Assembly: GCA_946406035.1 (NCBI GenBank)
Contig: CAMJJG010000008.1
Location: forward strand, 1 to 61,572
DNA length: 61,572 bases
Reading direction: 5' to 3'
DNA from: an uncultured Prevotellaceae bacterium
GTDB lineage: Bacteria; Bacteroidota; Bacteroidia; Bacteroidales; Muribaculaceae
A model generated the notes under the pieces. The model did no database searches and was not told the origin of the DNA. It saw only the letters and a list, made by a program, of their open reading frames with translations. This document shows, piece by piece, positions 32,843 through 42,094 of the stretch; within the stretch, counting starts at the first letter, position 1, and each line of letters starts with the position of its first letter. A program made the position numbers and the translations under genes.

Positions 32843-33394
32843 TCAGGACAGAAGCATGCCAGCGGCAACCTGGTCAGCCACCTCGGCGCCACAGCTCTGC
32901 GCCACCAGCTGCAGCGCAAATGGTGCAGCCGCTGCTGGCCCATTGCCGGTGACGATGTTGTCATCGACAGCCACAGCGCTATCGCCCCATTTCACGCCCT
33001 CGACATCGGCCTCCATGCCCGGGTAACATACCGCGGTGCGGCCATTCAAGATGCCAAGCTGAGCCAGCACCACCGACGGCGAGGCACATATCGCGGCCAC
33101 CTTGCCACCGCACTCGTCCTGCGACACCAACTGGCGGCACAAGTCCTCGTGGGAGGCCAGATTGGTAGCACCAGGCATACCGCCAGGCAACACCAGCCAC
33201 TCGGCGCCACTGTAATCGTTGTCACTATAGAGGCTGTCGGCAACGACCTGCACGCCATGGGCACCAGTCACCACTTGGTCTTCGTTAATCGATACGGTCA
33301 CTACCGGCATTCCCGCGCGACGCATCACGTCCACACTCGTCAAGGCCTCGACCTCTTCAAAGCCGTCGGCTAGAAAAACAAAACTCGTCTTCAT
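32843..33394 (-). CDS. DJ-1/PfpI family protein
   Basis: Cytosolic flavodoxin-like-fold protein of the DJ-1/YajL/ThiJ family, 183 residues. The conserved acidic residue is Glu16 in GFEEVEAL. The nucleophile is Cys103 in the elbow AAICASPSVVLAQLG. VDVMRRAGM and LVLPGGMPGATNLA are family signatures. Homologues are linked to protection against oxidative or carbonyl stress; the chemical activity is debated, so no enzyme name is given. ATG at 33394 is preferred to the start at 33433, since it begins MKTSFVFLADGFEEVEAL as in homologues. It is a single-gene unit divergent from the tRNA gene. Confidence 0.9.
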   Translation of the reverse strand: MKTSFVFLADGFEEVEALTSVDVMRRAGMPVVTVSINEDQVVTGAHGVQVVADSLYSDNDYSGAEWLVLPGGMPGATNLASHEDLCRQLVSQDECGGKVAAICASPSVVLAQLGILNGRTAVCYPGMEADVEGVKWGDSAVAVDDNIVTGNGPAAAAPFALQLVAQSCGAEVADQVAAGMLLS

Positions 33395-33570
33395 TTTTTC
33401 TATAATATTAAAATTAATAATGTTCATGATCATCCAAGCCTCGCCAGGATAGTCTGTCTAGTCAAGGTTGTCCTCGAGCCGTAAAATTACTCTTTTTCCC
33501 CTAGAAAAGCACCAAAAATCGCCCTTTTTTGAAAAAAAACGCCTTTTTTTGAAAAAAAAGTCCGATTTTT

Positions 33571-33601
33571 TTTGGCGGTTCCAAAAATAGCAGTACCTTT
33601 G
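33571..33601 (+). promoter_or_regulatory. Promoter of tRNA-Val
   Basis: TTTG (33571-33574), 19 bases, TACCTTTG (33594-33601): the best consensus promoter in the window. It is preceded by long A and T tracts (33520-33570) that may act as an UP-like element. Confidence 0.8.
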
Positions 33602-33622
33602 CATCGCTTTTGACAACAACAC

Positions 33623-33697
33623 GGGCAGTTAGCGCAGTTGGTTCAGAGCATCTGCCTTACAAGCAGAGGGTCGGGGGTTCGAATCCCTCACTGCCCA
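33623..33697 (+). tRNA. tRNA-Val (anticodon TAC)
   Basis: A 75-base cloverleaf. The acceptor stem GGGCAGT pairs with ACTGCCC. The anticodon stem TCTGC/GCAGA encloses the loop CTTACAA, giving anticodon TAC at 33658-33660. The T arm contains GGTTCGAATCC. Discriminator base A; CCA is not encoded. Confidence 0.97.
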
Positions 33698-33704
33698 CAC
33701 GACG

Positions 33705-33742
33705 ACGGTTTCGCACTACGGTGCGAGACCGTTGCTCTTTTT
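33705..33742 (+). terminator. Terminator of tRNA-Val
   Basis: 12-bp stem ACGGTTTCGCAC / GTGCGAGACCGT with one G-U pair, TACG tetraloop, then TGCTCTTTTT. Confidence 0.9.
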
Positions 33743-34030
33743 ATCACCCCAGGAAAACTCGCCCTCCCCCGCAGTCCGGCCCAGCCGAAATACCGGACCC
33801 GGTACATTCTGATGCGGCCGCCCCGAATAATTCGCAACAAATAGTGCGAGTTCGGGAAAAAAGATGTAGATTTGTGGTCTGATTTGCGGAACCGGGATGC
33901 GGTTAACGTTATTTCATACATTAACCCCGCCATTTCGTCCAATAGGGCCAGAAACATTTGGCCACAGTGGTTGCACCATTCTAATTTTGCATCAACAAAA
34001 TGAATCAACCACCAAAAAAAATTAAAGATT
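33743..34030. other. Intergenic region before the barrel gene
   Basis: No gene is supported. A candidate -7 box TAGATTTG lies at 33867-33874, which would give a leader of about 150 bases to the ATG at 34031. Confidence 0.5.
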
Positions 34031-34702
34031 ATGACTAACTTATCAACCACTCGACCGGGCAACGCCCACAACCCCAACAGCGACAACAAGAGCAACCACC
34101 CGTTGAAGCTCGCTCTGCAACGCCTATTACTCGCCGCCACATTGACCCTCGTGGCCGCGATTCCCGCAGCCGCCCAGGTGAGACTGGGTGTCAAGGCTGG
34201 GCTGACGCTGAACCAGATGAAATTTGACCGCGAGATCGTCAGCAGCCGCAACCGCCTGGGCTACTCGGCCGGCCTGATGGTCGATGTCAACATTCCCGTC
34301 GTGGGCCTCGGCATCGAGGCATCGGCGCTGTACACCCACCGCGAAGACAAGCTCAGCGACAATCACGAGTATTTCAAGAGCCACTATCTCGACATCCCCA
34401 TCTATGCCCGCTACCGCATGGCCATCCCCACGATCGACAAGGTCGTTGCCCCCATCATCTTCACGGGGCCCACGGTCGCTATACTGTTCCGCGACAACGC
34501 CCCCACCAACCTCGAGAACAGCAAGACCTACCTGTCATGGGACGTGGGCGCCGGCGTGGACCTGTTCAAGCACCTGCGCGTCACGGCCAGCTACAGCATC
34601 GGCATGTCCAAGGCCATGGAGTATATCAACCACGAATACACCGGCGGCAAGATCCATGGCAAGGATAACCACTGGACCATGAGCGCAGCCTGGATGTTCT
34701 GA
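34031..34702 (+). CDS. Small outer-membrane beta-barrel protein (PorT-like)
   Basis: Predicted outer-membrane barrel of 223 residues. A long polar N-region (about 27 residues) precedes the hydrophobic signal (LALQRLLLAATLTLVAAIP, cleavage after AAAQ). The mature protein begins VRLGVKAGLTLNQMKF, a typical opening for the Bacteroidetes outer-membrane beta-barrel (porin-family/PorT) group. It continues in amphipathic strands such as GLGIEASALYTHRED and LRVTASYSIGMSKAM, and ends in aromatic WTMSAAWMF as barrels do. It is followed 84 bases later by a paralogous barrel with its own promoter. Function unknown. Confidence 0.8.
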   Translation: MTNLSTTRPGNAHNPNSDNKSNHPLKLALQRLLLAATLTLVAAIPAAAQVRLGVKAGLTLNQMKFDREIVSSRNRLGYSAGLMVDVNIPVVGLGIEASALYTHREDKLSDNHEYFKSHYLDIPIYARYRMAIPTIDKVVAPIIFTGPTVAILFRDNAPTNLENSKTYLSWDVGAGVDLFKHLRVTASYSIGMSKAMEYINHEYTGGKIHGKDNHWTMSAAWMF

Positions 34703-34724
34703 CGCGCTCTGTTCGCACCAATTA

Positions 34725-34755
34725 TTGCACGTTACATTTTTTTGATATAATTTTG
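34725..34755 (+). promoter_or_regulatory. Promoter of the second barrel gene
   Basis: TTG (34725-34727), 20 bases, TAATTTTG (34748-34755). The transcript start near 34760 leaves about 27 bases before the ATG at 34787 and excludes the GTG at 34760 as a useful start. Confidence 0.7.
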
Positions 34756-34786
34756 CAACGTGAACCAGACAACAACAGAATACTAC

Positions 34787-35410
34787 ATGAAGAAAATCAG
34801 TTTATGGATAGCGGTGCTGGTCATTGGCACCGCTACCGCTATGTCACAGACCACCTCGCGGTGGGGCGTCACCGCTGGCGCTAACTTCAACAACGTCCAC
34901 TTCAAGCAGAACGGCATCATTCCCAGCGAGCGCTTGTGGGGCCCGCAAGTGGGCGTGACAGGCGAGATGAACTTCAGCGGAGTTGGATTTGGCGTCGACG
35001 GGTCGGTGCTCTATACGCTCAAGCAGGGCAAGGTGAACTACGGCGACCGCGAGGCATGGGCATCGCTGGGACACGGCAACGAGACCGTGGCCATGCACTA
35101 TATCGACGTGCCCCTCCACCTCAAGCTCAAGTGGCACCGCCTGGGAGGTCTCGAGAGCACCATCATGCCGCTCGTTTACGTCGGTCCGCAGTTCTCGTTC
35201 CTACCCTATGCCAGCCACAAGTCACTCAACTCCTACCCGCCCGTCAACGTTTACCTCGACTTTGGCGCCGGTATCGAGATCAGGGAGCGGTTGCAAGTGC
35301 GCGCCGGCTACAATTTCTCGGTCGGCCAGTCCTTCCACACCAAGATTCTTGACGACAACGTGGCCAAGAACCGCACCTGGTACTTCAACCTCACGTGGTT
35401 CTTGAAGTAA
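34787..35410 (+). CDS. Second small outer-membrane beta-barrel protein
   Basis: Outer-membrane barrel of 207 residues, paralogous in plan to the preceding gene. The signal peptide is KKISLWIAVLVIGTATAMSQ. The mature protein opens RWGVTAGANFNNVHF and runs through strands such as GVGFGVDGSVLYTLKQGK and LQVRAGYNFSVGQSFH, ending in aromatic TWYFNLTWFLK. ATG at 34787 is selected over the GTG at 34760 by signal peptide and promoter position. An AT-rich hairpin terminator follows. Function unknown. Confidence 0.8.
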   Translation: MKKISLWIAVLVIGTATAMSQTTSRWGVTAGANFNNVHFKQNGIIPSERLWGPQVGVTGEMNFSGVGFGVDGSVLYTLKQGKVNYGDREAWASLGHGNETVAMHYIDVPLHLKLKWHRLGGLESTIMPLVYVGPQFSFLPYASHKSLNSYPPVNVYLDFGAGIEIRERLQVRAGYNFSVGQSFHTKILDDNVAKNRTWYFNLTWFLK

Positions 35411-35436
35411 CGCCCCGGGCGCTGAAGAACCGCAAC

Positions 35437-35472
35437 ACAACTATCTTTTTTTGAATAAAAAACGATAGTTGT
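35437..35472 (+). terminator. Hairpin terminator after the barrel genes
   Basis: ACAACTATC (35437-35445) pairs with GATAGTTGT (35464-35472). The stem is extended inward by TTTTTT/AAAAAA around a GAAT loop. Confidence 0.7.
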
Positions 35473-35530
35473 TCAGGGCATTTCCTGTGGTTAAATCATT
35501 GTTAGAGAATAAACAGAGTTGTTTGAATCA

Positions 35531-36541
35531 ATGAGGCGGTATGTAGCCATATTGCTGGCGCTGGCGGCGGGCATCGTGCTGATGTTCTGCTCCCGCGACC
35601 GCAAGCGCTTTTTTGTCAACGAGGGGGTCGTCTGGACTACCGAGTACCACATCACCTATGAGGCAAGCCACGACCTGAGCGACAGCATCCAGCTCATCTT
35701 CAACACCCTGGACAACAGCGTGTCGCCCTACAACAAGGCTTCGCTCATCACAGCCCTCAACCAGAACAGAACGACCCGCGTCGATGCCCACATCAAGCGC
35801 TTGCTGGAGGCCTCACTAGACGTGTATCTCGAGAGTGGACACGCATTTGACCCGACGGTGATGCCGCTGGTTAACGCGTGGGGATTTGGCTACCAGTCGG
35901 GCAGCACGCCCACACGCCCACAACTGGACAGCATCCTCGAGTTCGTCGGCATGAACAAGCTGTCACTCCACAACGACTCGCTAGTCAAGCACGACCCGCG
36001 GCTGATGCTCGACTTCAGCTCCATTGCCAAGGGGATGGCCTGTGACGAAATAGGGCGCATGCTGGCCCGTAACGGCGCAGCCAACTGGCTTGTCGAAATC
36101 GGGGGGGAGGTCATGGCTAGTGGCGTGAACAAACATGGCAAGGCATGGCACGTGTCGGTTGACATGCCCACCGAACAGGAGCAGCACAACACGACACACA
36201 ATAGCGCCCTAGTAATCCAGCTCGACAGCGGTGCGGTCGCCACCAGCGGCAATTACCGCAAGTGGCGCAACGAGGACGGCAACAAGCTGTCACACATCAT
36301 CGACCCGCGCACGGGACAGAGCCGCGTGGGCACCCTGTTGAGTGCCACGGTCATTGCCCGCGACTGCATGACGGCCGACGCATGGGCCACAGCATGTATG
36401 GTACTGGGAGACAGCGCCGTAAAACGCTTGATGCAACCCCGGCAAGACCTGGGTGTGATGACCATCAGTGCCGACACGGCCACGGGCAACTTCATTGTGT
36501 GGAGCAATGCCGCCTTTGCCCGCCTCGTCACTGCGCCTTGA
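35531..36541 (+). CDS. apbE: FAD:protein FMN transferase (ApbE family)
   Basis: Transfers FMN from FAD to a threonine of target flavoproteins in the periplasm, 336 residues. An N-terminal hydrophobic anchor (residues 4-20) ends with Cys20 in a weak lipobox (VLMFC). Family signatures are SSIAKGMACDEIGRML, NWLVEIGGEVMASG and HIIDPRTGQS, with the metal and FAD site in DCMTADAWATACMVLG near the end. ATG at 35531 is used; the TTG at 35519 only adds four residues. Known clients in this group are Na+-translocating quinone reductase and Rnf subunits, neither encoded in the window. It stands alone between a terminator and the convergent glpR gene. Confidence 0.92.
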   Translation: MRRYVAILLALAAGIVLMFCSRDRKRFFVNEGVVWTTEYHITYEASHDLSDSIQLIFNTLDNSVSPYNKASLITALNQNRTTRVDAHIKRLLEASLDVYLESGHAFDPTVMPLVNAWGFGYQSGSTPTRPQLDSILEFVGMNKLSLHNDSLVKHDPRLMLDFSSIAKGMACDEIGRMLARNGAANWLVEIGGEVMASGVNKHGKAWHVSVDMPTEQEQHNTTHNSALVIQLDSGAVATSGNYRKWRNEDGNKLSHIIDPRTGQSRVGTLLSATVIARDCMTADAWATACMVLGDSAVKRLMQPRQDLGVMTISADTATGNFIVWSNAAFARLVTAP

Positions 36542-36649
36542 GCCCACCTGCCTATTCAAAATCACGCCGATTATCGCGGATTATAAAAATGAAACCCGAG
36601 TTAATCAGCGTTTAATACTACAGGCGCCGCACCGCGCCCCAGCAGGGAA

Positions 36650-37414
36650 TTAGCGGGCGATAATCAGCTCAATGCCAAGGTCTTCCATTTTCTTAATCAC
36701 CTTGGGCGAGACGCCAGCATCGGTGATGATGATGTCCACCACGTCAATGTCGGCTATCCTGGCAAACCCTCGGCGCCCGAACTTGCTGCTATCGGCCAGG
36801 ACGATGGTCTTCTGGGCCGCAGCAATCATCTTCTGGTTCAACGCCGCCTCACGAATCTCGGTCGTTGTTATGCCGTACTCAAAATCAATACCATCCACCC
36901 CCAAATACAACTTACTGAACGAGCAGTCGTTGAGAATGCGTGCGCTGTACTCGCCCACAACCGACAGGCTGCTGTGGCGCAACATGCCACCCAGCTGAAT
37001 GATGTCGATGTTCTCATGCTGTGACAGGATATTGCTCACCACCAGCGATGCCGACACAACCGTCAACTTGTGGATCGGCTGGATGTTGCGGGCCAGGGCA
37101 TGGACTGTTGTCCCCGAGGCGATACAGATGCTGTCGTCGCGAGTAATCAGGCTCGCCGCCTCTCGGCCGATGGCATGCTTCTCATCGGTCGCCAGTTTTT
37201 CCTTCTCGTTGACCGACCGGTTATTAATGTAAGGATTGATGAGCACCGCACGGCCATGGTTACGGTACAATTTATCACTCTTTTCCAATTCGGTGAGATC
37301 CTTGCGCACGGTAACTGCCGACACGTCAAGTACATCCACCAGTTCGGACACTTGAACCGTCCCGTGCTTGATGAGCAATTCCATGATCATCTCATGTCTT
37401 TCTTCCTTGGTCAT
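36650..37414 (-). CDS. glpR: DeoR-family repressor, GlpR-like
   Basis: Transcriptional regulator of 254 residues. The N-terminal winged HTH (EERHEMIMELLIKHG, then DVLDVSAVTVRKDLTELEK) is of DeoR type. The C-terminal DeoRC sugar-phosphate sensor has the family's SGTTVHALA phosphate loop and a later TTEIREAALNQKMI. GlpR-type members sense glycerol-3-phosphate. That role is inferred here from the divergent glpABC-glpT cluster 372 bases away. The start at 37414 gives the family's MTKEERHEMI start; the frame extends to 37495 but that part crosses the promoter. Its own promoter lies among the candidate operators, so autoregulation is likely. Confidence 0.85.
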   Translation of the reverse strand: MTKEERHEMIMELLIKHGTVQVSELVDVLDVSAVTVRKDLTELEKSDKLYRNHGRAVLINPYINNRSVNEKEKLATDEKHAIGREAASLITRDDSICIASGTTVHALARNIQPIHKLTVVSASLVVSNILSQHENIDIIQLGGMLRHSSLSVVGEYSARILNDCSFSKLYLGVDGIDFEYGITTTEIREAALNQKMIAAAQKTIVLADSSKFGRRGFARIADIDVVDIIITDAGVSPKVIKKMEDLGIELIIAR

Positions 37415-37452
37415 AACAAAAACGAAGATTAGATGGCTACGTTTAGATGCCG

Positions 37453-37484
37453 CAAAAGTAAACCAAAGCATCAAAACAACCAAA
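37453..37484 (-). promoter_or_regulatory. glpR promoter
   Basis: Minus strand TTTG (37481-37484), 20 bases, TACTTTTG (37453-37460), giving a leader of about 35 bases. Confidence 0.65.
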
Positions 37485-37705
37485 TTTTTTGGCAAAAAAG
37501 TTTCGAAACAGTACTAAAACGAAACATAATTATCATCAAATTGTTCAAAATCTCCATTCAAATACAGATTAAAACGAAAGCAAATCCACCATCAAACGAA
37601 ATATGATTTCTACAATGAATTAACAAATATGCAAGATTATTCTACTGTTTCATAGTTATTTAGGAAATATATTTCAAAATTAATACTAAATTATCGCGAA
37701 AATAT

Positions 37706-37736
37706 TTTGTCATTCAAAAAACACTTTATAACTTTG
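37706..37736 (+). promoter_or_regulatory. glpA promoter
   Basis: TTTG (37706-37709), 19 bases, TAACTTTG (37729-37736): full consensus. The leader to the ATG at 37787 is about 45 bases. Confidence 0.75.
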
Positions 37737-37786
37737 CACCGAAACTAATTAAATATCAGCAACGCTACCTTCTAAGAATTGCGTTT

Positions 37787-39430
37787 ATGGTAACAAGTGA
37801 AGTTTATAAAAAGGAATTCGACGTGATCATCATCGGTGGCGGCGCTACAGGCGCCGGCACCGCGAGGGATTGCGCGTTGCGCGGTTTGAGCGTGCTGCTC
37901 GTGGAGCGCTTCGACTACAGCACCGGTGCCACAGGTCGCAACCACGGCTTGATGCACAGCGGTGCGCGCTACGCCGTTACCGACGGGGAAAGCGCCAGCG
38001 AATGCATCAGCGAGAACATGACACTGCGCCGCATCGCCCGCCACTGCGTCGAAGAGACCGACGGCCTGTTCATCACACTGCCCGAGGATGACCTGCAATA
38101 CCAGCAGACATTTGTGGAGTCGTGCCAACGTTCCGGCATCCGCGCCGACATCATATCCCCAGACGAGGCCCGCCACATCGAGCCTGCCGTCAACCCCGAC
38201 CTGATTGGCGCCGTGAGGGTGCCCGACGCGTCGATCGACCCGTTTCGCCTCACCATCGCCAACCTGCTCGACGCCCGCCTGCACGGGGCCGAAACGCTCA
38301 ACTACCACGAGGTTGAGGGACTCATCATCAACCAGGACCGTGTTCAGGGCGTGAAACTCATCAATAAGACCAACGGCGAGCACGTTGAGGTGCGCGGTCG
38401 AGTAATCGTCAACGCCGCCGGCATCTGGGGCCAGCGCATCGTGCAGATGGCTGGAGCCAAAATCTCGATGTTCCCTGCCAGGGGTGCTCTGCTCATTTTT
38501 GGCCACCGCGTCAACCAGATGGTTATCAACCGCTGCCGCAAGCCCGCTAATGCCGACATTCTCGTGCCCGACGACACGGTTTGCGTCATTGGCACCACCA
38601 GCGACCGCATCCCCATCGAGACCGTCGATGACATGAGGGTCACCCGCGAAGAGGTGGACGTGCTCCTCAAAGAGGGCATCAAGCTCGCTCCATCGCTCGC
38701 CACCACGCGCGTCATTCGCGCATACGCCGGTGTGAGACCCCTTGTCGCCAGCGACGATGACCCCAGTGGCCGCAGCATCAGTCGTGGCATCGTTTGCCTG
38801 GATCACGCCAAGCGCGACGGCATCGAGGGCTTCATCACCATTACGGGCGGTAAAATGATGACCTATCGCCTGATGGCCGAGATAGCCACTAATGCCGTGT
38901 GTGCCAAGTTGGGCAACAACGTCGAGTGCGTCACCGCCCTTCAGCCGTTACCCGGCTCTGAAGAAGACGCCCCCAGCCAGAGCGATACGACCAAGCGCTA
39001 TAGCTTTGGCCAGCGTGCCGCCATCGGCCGCCACGGCTCGTTAGCAGCACGCATCGAGAAGGACAACGATATCGACAACGCCCTGGTGTGCGAGTGTGAA
39101 GGCGTCACCGTGGGCGAAATCAAATATGCCGTACACCAACTGCACGTTCACAACCTGGTGAACCTTCGCCGACGCACGCGACTGGGCATGGGCACCTGTC
39201 AAGGCAAACTATGCTCCTGCCGTGCTGCGTCTCTGCTGGGCGAACTCAACCATGACGTGAAACGCGCACAGGATGATCTGGCCGATTTCCTGGACGAGCG
39301 ATGGAAGGGCATGAGACCCGTCGCATGGGGTGACACCCTGCGCGAGGCCCAGCTCACCGCAGCCATCTACCAGGGGCTATGCGGCCTGGACTCGGTTGTT
39401 AACCGGCAAGGAAAGGAGGACGTGCAATGA
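37787..39430 (+). CDS. glpA: Anaerobic glycerol-3-phosphate dehydrogenase subunit A
   Basis: FAD-dependent catalytic subunit that oxidises sn-glycerol-3-phosphate to dihydroxyacetone phosphate and passes electrons through GlpB/GlpC to quinone, 547 residues (E. coli GlpA about 542). The N-terminal Rossmann loop is IIIGGGATGAGTARDCALRG. The DAO-fold core includes GATGRNHGLMHSGARYAV and VIVNAAGIWGQRIV. The C-terminal BFD-like [2Fe-2S] domain has CECEGVTVGEIKYAV and GTCQGKLCSC. It is first in the glp cluster and overlaps glpB by 4 bases (ATGA). Confidence 0.96.
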   Translation: MVTSEVYKKEFDVIIIGGGATGAGTARDCALRGLSVLLVERFDYSTGATGRNHGLMHSGARYAVTDGESASECISENMTLRRIARHCVEETDGLFITLPEDDLQYQQTFVESCQRSGIRADIISPDEARHIEPAVNPDLIGAVRVPDASIDPFRLTIANLLDARLHGAETLNYHEVEGLIINQDRVQGVKLINKTNGEHVEVRGRVIVNAAGIWGQRIVQMAGAKISMFPARGALLIFGHRVNQMVINRCRKPANADILVPDDTVCVIGTTSDRIPIETVDDMRVTREEVDVLLKEGIKLAPSLATTRVIRAYAGVRPLVASDDDPSGRSISRGIVCLDHAKRDGIEGFITITGGKMMTYRLMAEIATNAVCAKLGNNVECVTALQPLPGSEEDAPSQSDTTKRYSFGQRAAIGRHGSLAARIEKDNDIDNALVCECEGVTVGEIKYAVHQLHVHNLVNLRRRTRLGMGTCQGKLCSCRAASLLGELNHDVKRAQDDLADFLDERWKGMRPVAWGDTLREAQLTAAIYQGLCGLDSVVNRQGKEDVQ

Positions 39431-40677
39431 GAACGGACACCATCATCATGGGCGGAGGCCTGAGCGGCCTCGCTTGCGGAATCGCTCTCGCCAAGCGCGG
39501 CCAGCGCGTGACAATCGTTGCAAGCGGACAAAGCACCCTGCTCTTTAACGGCGGTTCGATGGAGCTGCTGGGAAACATCGATGGCCAGGTAATCACATCG
39601 CCACTTGATGCCATTTCCACCCTGCCCCACGACCATCCCTACAGCAAGATCGGCACTAGCCGCATCTCCAGCCTTGCCAGCGAGGCCCAGGGGCTGCTAG
39701 CCGACGCCGGCATCAGCATGGAAGGCACCGCCACCACCAACCACTGGCGCATCACGCCGATGGGCGTCGCCAAGCCCGCATGGCTCACACTGAGCGAGAA
39801 CATACGCATTGACGAGTTGGATAAACTGCCAGCCAAACGCGTGGCGCTCATGTGCATTCGCGGCTTCTTTGACCAGCCCAACGGCATGCTCGCCCATGGG
39901 CTGCGACAGTTGGGATTTGATGTCCAGATGGTTGAATTCACCACAGACGACATCACGGCCTTGCGCCGCAGCCCCAGCGAGATGCGCGCCGCCAGCATCG
40001 CCAAGCACCTGATGAGCAACAACGCCCTGCAGCGCGTGGCCGACCAGATCAACAAACTGGCCGCCGATGCCGACATGGTATTGTTGCCCAGCGTGCTCGG
40101 ACTGACCGACGAGAGCCACTTCAAAGCCCTCCAAGACATGGTTCACAAGCCCTTGCGCCTTATCGCCACCCTGTCGCCCGCCGTTGCCGGCAGCAGGATG
40201 CAGTCGGCGCTGCGCCACTACTTCCAGATGCTGGGTGGCAACTACCTGATGGGCGACACCGTCGTGGGCGGCAACTTAGAGGGTGACAAACTGCTGACTG
40301 TCACCACCGCCAAACTGGGCGACATGCCATTGCGCGCCAACAATTTTGTACTCGCTACCGGCTCGTTCGTCAGCCGAGGCCTCATGGCCAACTATGAGCG
40401 CGTGTATGAGCCGATTTTTGACCTTGATGTGGACGCCGACGGCGATCGTGAACAATGGACCCGCTTTGGCATCATGGATCCGCAAGCCTATTCACGATAT
40501 GGCGTTGCCACCGACAGCGGCCTGCATTGCCTCAAGCACGGTAAGCCCATTGGCAACCTGTATGCCATCGGCTCGGTGCTGAGTGGGCACGACGCTATCA
40601 AGATGGGAGACGGGACTGGCGTGTCGCTGCTGACGGCACTAGCAGTAGCCCAGGATATCCTATCGGGCAACAAATGA
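39427..40677 (+). CDS. glpB: Anaerobic glycerol-3-phosphate dehydrogenase subunit B
   Basis: Flavin-containing GlpB subunit, 416 residues (E. coli about 419). The N-terminal FAD loop is TIIMGGGLSGLACGIALAKR, with the family's LFNGGSMELLG soon after. The C-terminal segment NLYAIGSVLSGHDAIKMGDG closes the FAD site and is followed by GVSLLTALAVAQ. It bridges the dehydrogenase and the iron-sulfur anchor. Start and glpA stop overlap, indicating translational coupling. A 102-base gap with a small hairpin separates it from glpC. Confidence 0.93.
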   Translation: MRTDTIIMGGGLSGLACGIALAKRGQRVTIVASGQSTLLFNGGSMELLGNIDGQVITSPLDAISTLPHDHPYSKIGTSRISSLASEAQGLLADAGISMEGTATTNHWRITPMGVAKPAWLTLSENIRIDELDKLPAKRVALMCIRGFFDQPNGMLAHGLRQLGFDVQMVEFTTDDITALRRSPSEMRAASIAKHLMSNNALQRVADQINKLAADADMVLLPSVLGLTDESHFKALQDMVHKPLRLIATLSPAVAGSRMQSALRHYFQMLGGNYLMGDTVVGGNLEGDKLLTVTTAKLGDMPLRANNFVLATGSFVSRGLMANYERVYEPIFDLDVDADGDREQWTRFGIMDPQAYSRYGVATDSGLHCLKHGKPIGNLYAIGSVLSGHDAIKMGDGTGVSLLTALAVAQDILSGNK

Positions 40678-40701
40678 ACCGCACCACCCAATGATGTGCG
40701 G

Positions 40702-40720
40702 CGAGGTAGCAGACACCTCG
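40702..40720 (+). other. Small hairpin between glpB and glpC
   Basis: CGAGGT / ACCTCG stem with a 7-base loop in the 102-bp gap. No T run follows, so an mRNA processing or stability role is more likely than termination. Confidence 0.35.
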
Positions 40721-40779
40721 ACCAAAGATTTAAAGAAGTGTAGATAACGATTTGATTGATGATTTTTTAATGGGATATT

Positions 40780-42045
40780 ATGGCTGACAAAATGCAACTT
40801 TGCAATATCAGCGAGAACAACTTCGAGCAATGCACCAAGTGCACCATCTGCACCACGGTGTGCCCCGTTGCCGCAGTGAGCACCGACTATCCCGGCCCCA
40901 AGCAGGCCGGCCCCGACGGCGAACGTTATCGACTGAAGGACAATGCCTATTACGACAAGGTACTCAAGCTCTGCTTGAACTGCAAGCGTTGTGAAGTGGT
41001 ATGCCCCAGCGGCGTACACATCGCCGATATCATACAACATGCGCGCATGTCGGCCACCAAGGGGCACCGAGCCAGCCTGCGCGACACAATGCTTGCCAAC
41101 ACCGACCTGCTGGGCACCATGGCCAATCTGGTAGCGCCTGTCGCCAACGCCGCATTAGGCCTCAAGCCGACAAAGCTGGTTATGGACAGCATCATGTCTA
41201 TCGACAAGCACCGCACTTTTCCCGCTTATAGCCGCATCAAGTTCGAGACCTGGTTCAAGCGCCACGCCGCCTCGACCCAGGACGCCATGCCTCACCACGT
41301 GAGCTATTTCCATGGCTGCTATGTGAACTACAACTTCCCCAAGCTCGGTCAAGACTTCGTCAAGCTGATGAATGCCGTGGGATATGGCGTTCACCTGCTC
41401 GACAAGGAGCAGTGCTGCGGCGTCGCCCTCATCGCCAACGGCCTGTACAAGCAGGCCACACGCCAAGCGCGCACCAACGCCGCCAGCATCGGCAAGGCCG
41501 TCAAGGTGGACCACCGCACCGTCTTGACTACGAGTTCAACCTGCACCCTCAACCTGCGCGACGAGTATCCCGCCCTGCTCAACGTCGACACCAGCGACGT
41601 GCGTGACAGCATCATGCTAGCAACAAGATTTATCTACAACCTTGTGGATGAAGGAAAAATCAATCTTGTCTTCAAGCAAGACTACAAGCGACGCATCGCC
41701 TATCACACAGCCTGCCACATGCAGCGATTGGGATGGCAACTCTACAGCATCGAGATGCTGCGCATGATACCTGGAATCGATCTCCAAGTACTGGATCAGG
41801 AGTGCTGCGGCATATCGGGCACCTATGGCTTCAAGAAGGAGAACTACGAGCGGTCCCAGACTATCGGCTCGATTTTGTTCAATCACATCGCCCAAGCCCA
41901 AGTCGAAGCCGTCGCTACCGACTGCGAGACATGCAAGTGGCAGATTGAGATGTCGACCGGATTAGCTGTCGAGAATCCCGTCAGCATCCTCGCCGACGCC
42001 CTCGATGTCGAAGCGACAAGAAAAGCAAACAATCTGATTAGCTGA
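40780..42045 (+). CDS. glpC: Anaerobic glycerol-3-phosphate dehydrogenase subunit C
   Basis: Membrane-associated iron-sulfur subunit, 421 residues (E. coli about 396). Two [4Fe-4S] ferredoxin motifs lie at the N-terminus: CTKCTICTTVCPV and CLNCKRCEVVCPSGVHI. Two CCG domains follow, marked by HGCYVNYNFPKLG...CCGVAL and HTACHMQRLG...CCGISGT, as in heterodisulfide reductase and glycolate oxidase subunits. It passes electrons to menaquinone at the membrane. It is followed by glpT after 49 bases. Confidence 0.93.
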   Translation: MADKMQLCNISENNFEQCTKCTICTTVCPVAAVSTDYPGPKQAGPDGERYRLKDNAYYDKVLKLCLNCKRCEVVCPSGVHIADIIQHARMSATKGHRASLRDTMLANTDLLGTMANLVAPVANAALGLKPTKLVMDSIMSIDKHRTFPAYSRIKFETWFKRHAASTQDAMPHHVSYFHGCYVNYNFPKLGQDFVKLMNAVGYGVHLLDKEQCCGVALIANGLYKQATRQARTNAASIGKAVKVDHRTVLTTSSTCTLNLRDEYPALLNVDTSDVRDSIMLATRFIYNLVDEGKINLVFKQDYKRRIAYHTACHMQRLGWQLYSIEMLRMIPGIDLQVLDQECCGISGTYGFKKENYERSQTIGSILFNHIAQAQVEAVATDCETCKWQIEMSTGLAVENPVSILADALDVEATRKANNLIS

Positions 42046-42094
42046 TTATCAAAATTATATAAATACTTATCTAAACTAAAAATCAAAGAAAATT

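Larger units (their letters stand above)
37415..37786. promoter_or_regulatory. Divergent glpR-glpA control region with repeated operator-like boxes
   Basis: AT-rich 372-bp region. Boxes of the form AACGAAA, typical of DeoR-family sites, occur at 37516-37525 (AAAACGAAAC), 37571-37580 (AAAACGAAAG) and 37594-37602 (AAACGAAAT), with related TTTCGAAAC at 37501-37509 and AAAACGAAGA near the glpR start. They lie between the two promoters. Confidence 0.6.

Noticed and set aside
33610-33882. Open frame crossing tRNA-Val
   Set aside because: It overlaps the tRNA and its terminator and has no coding features.
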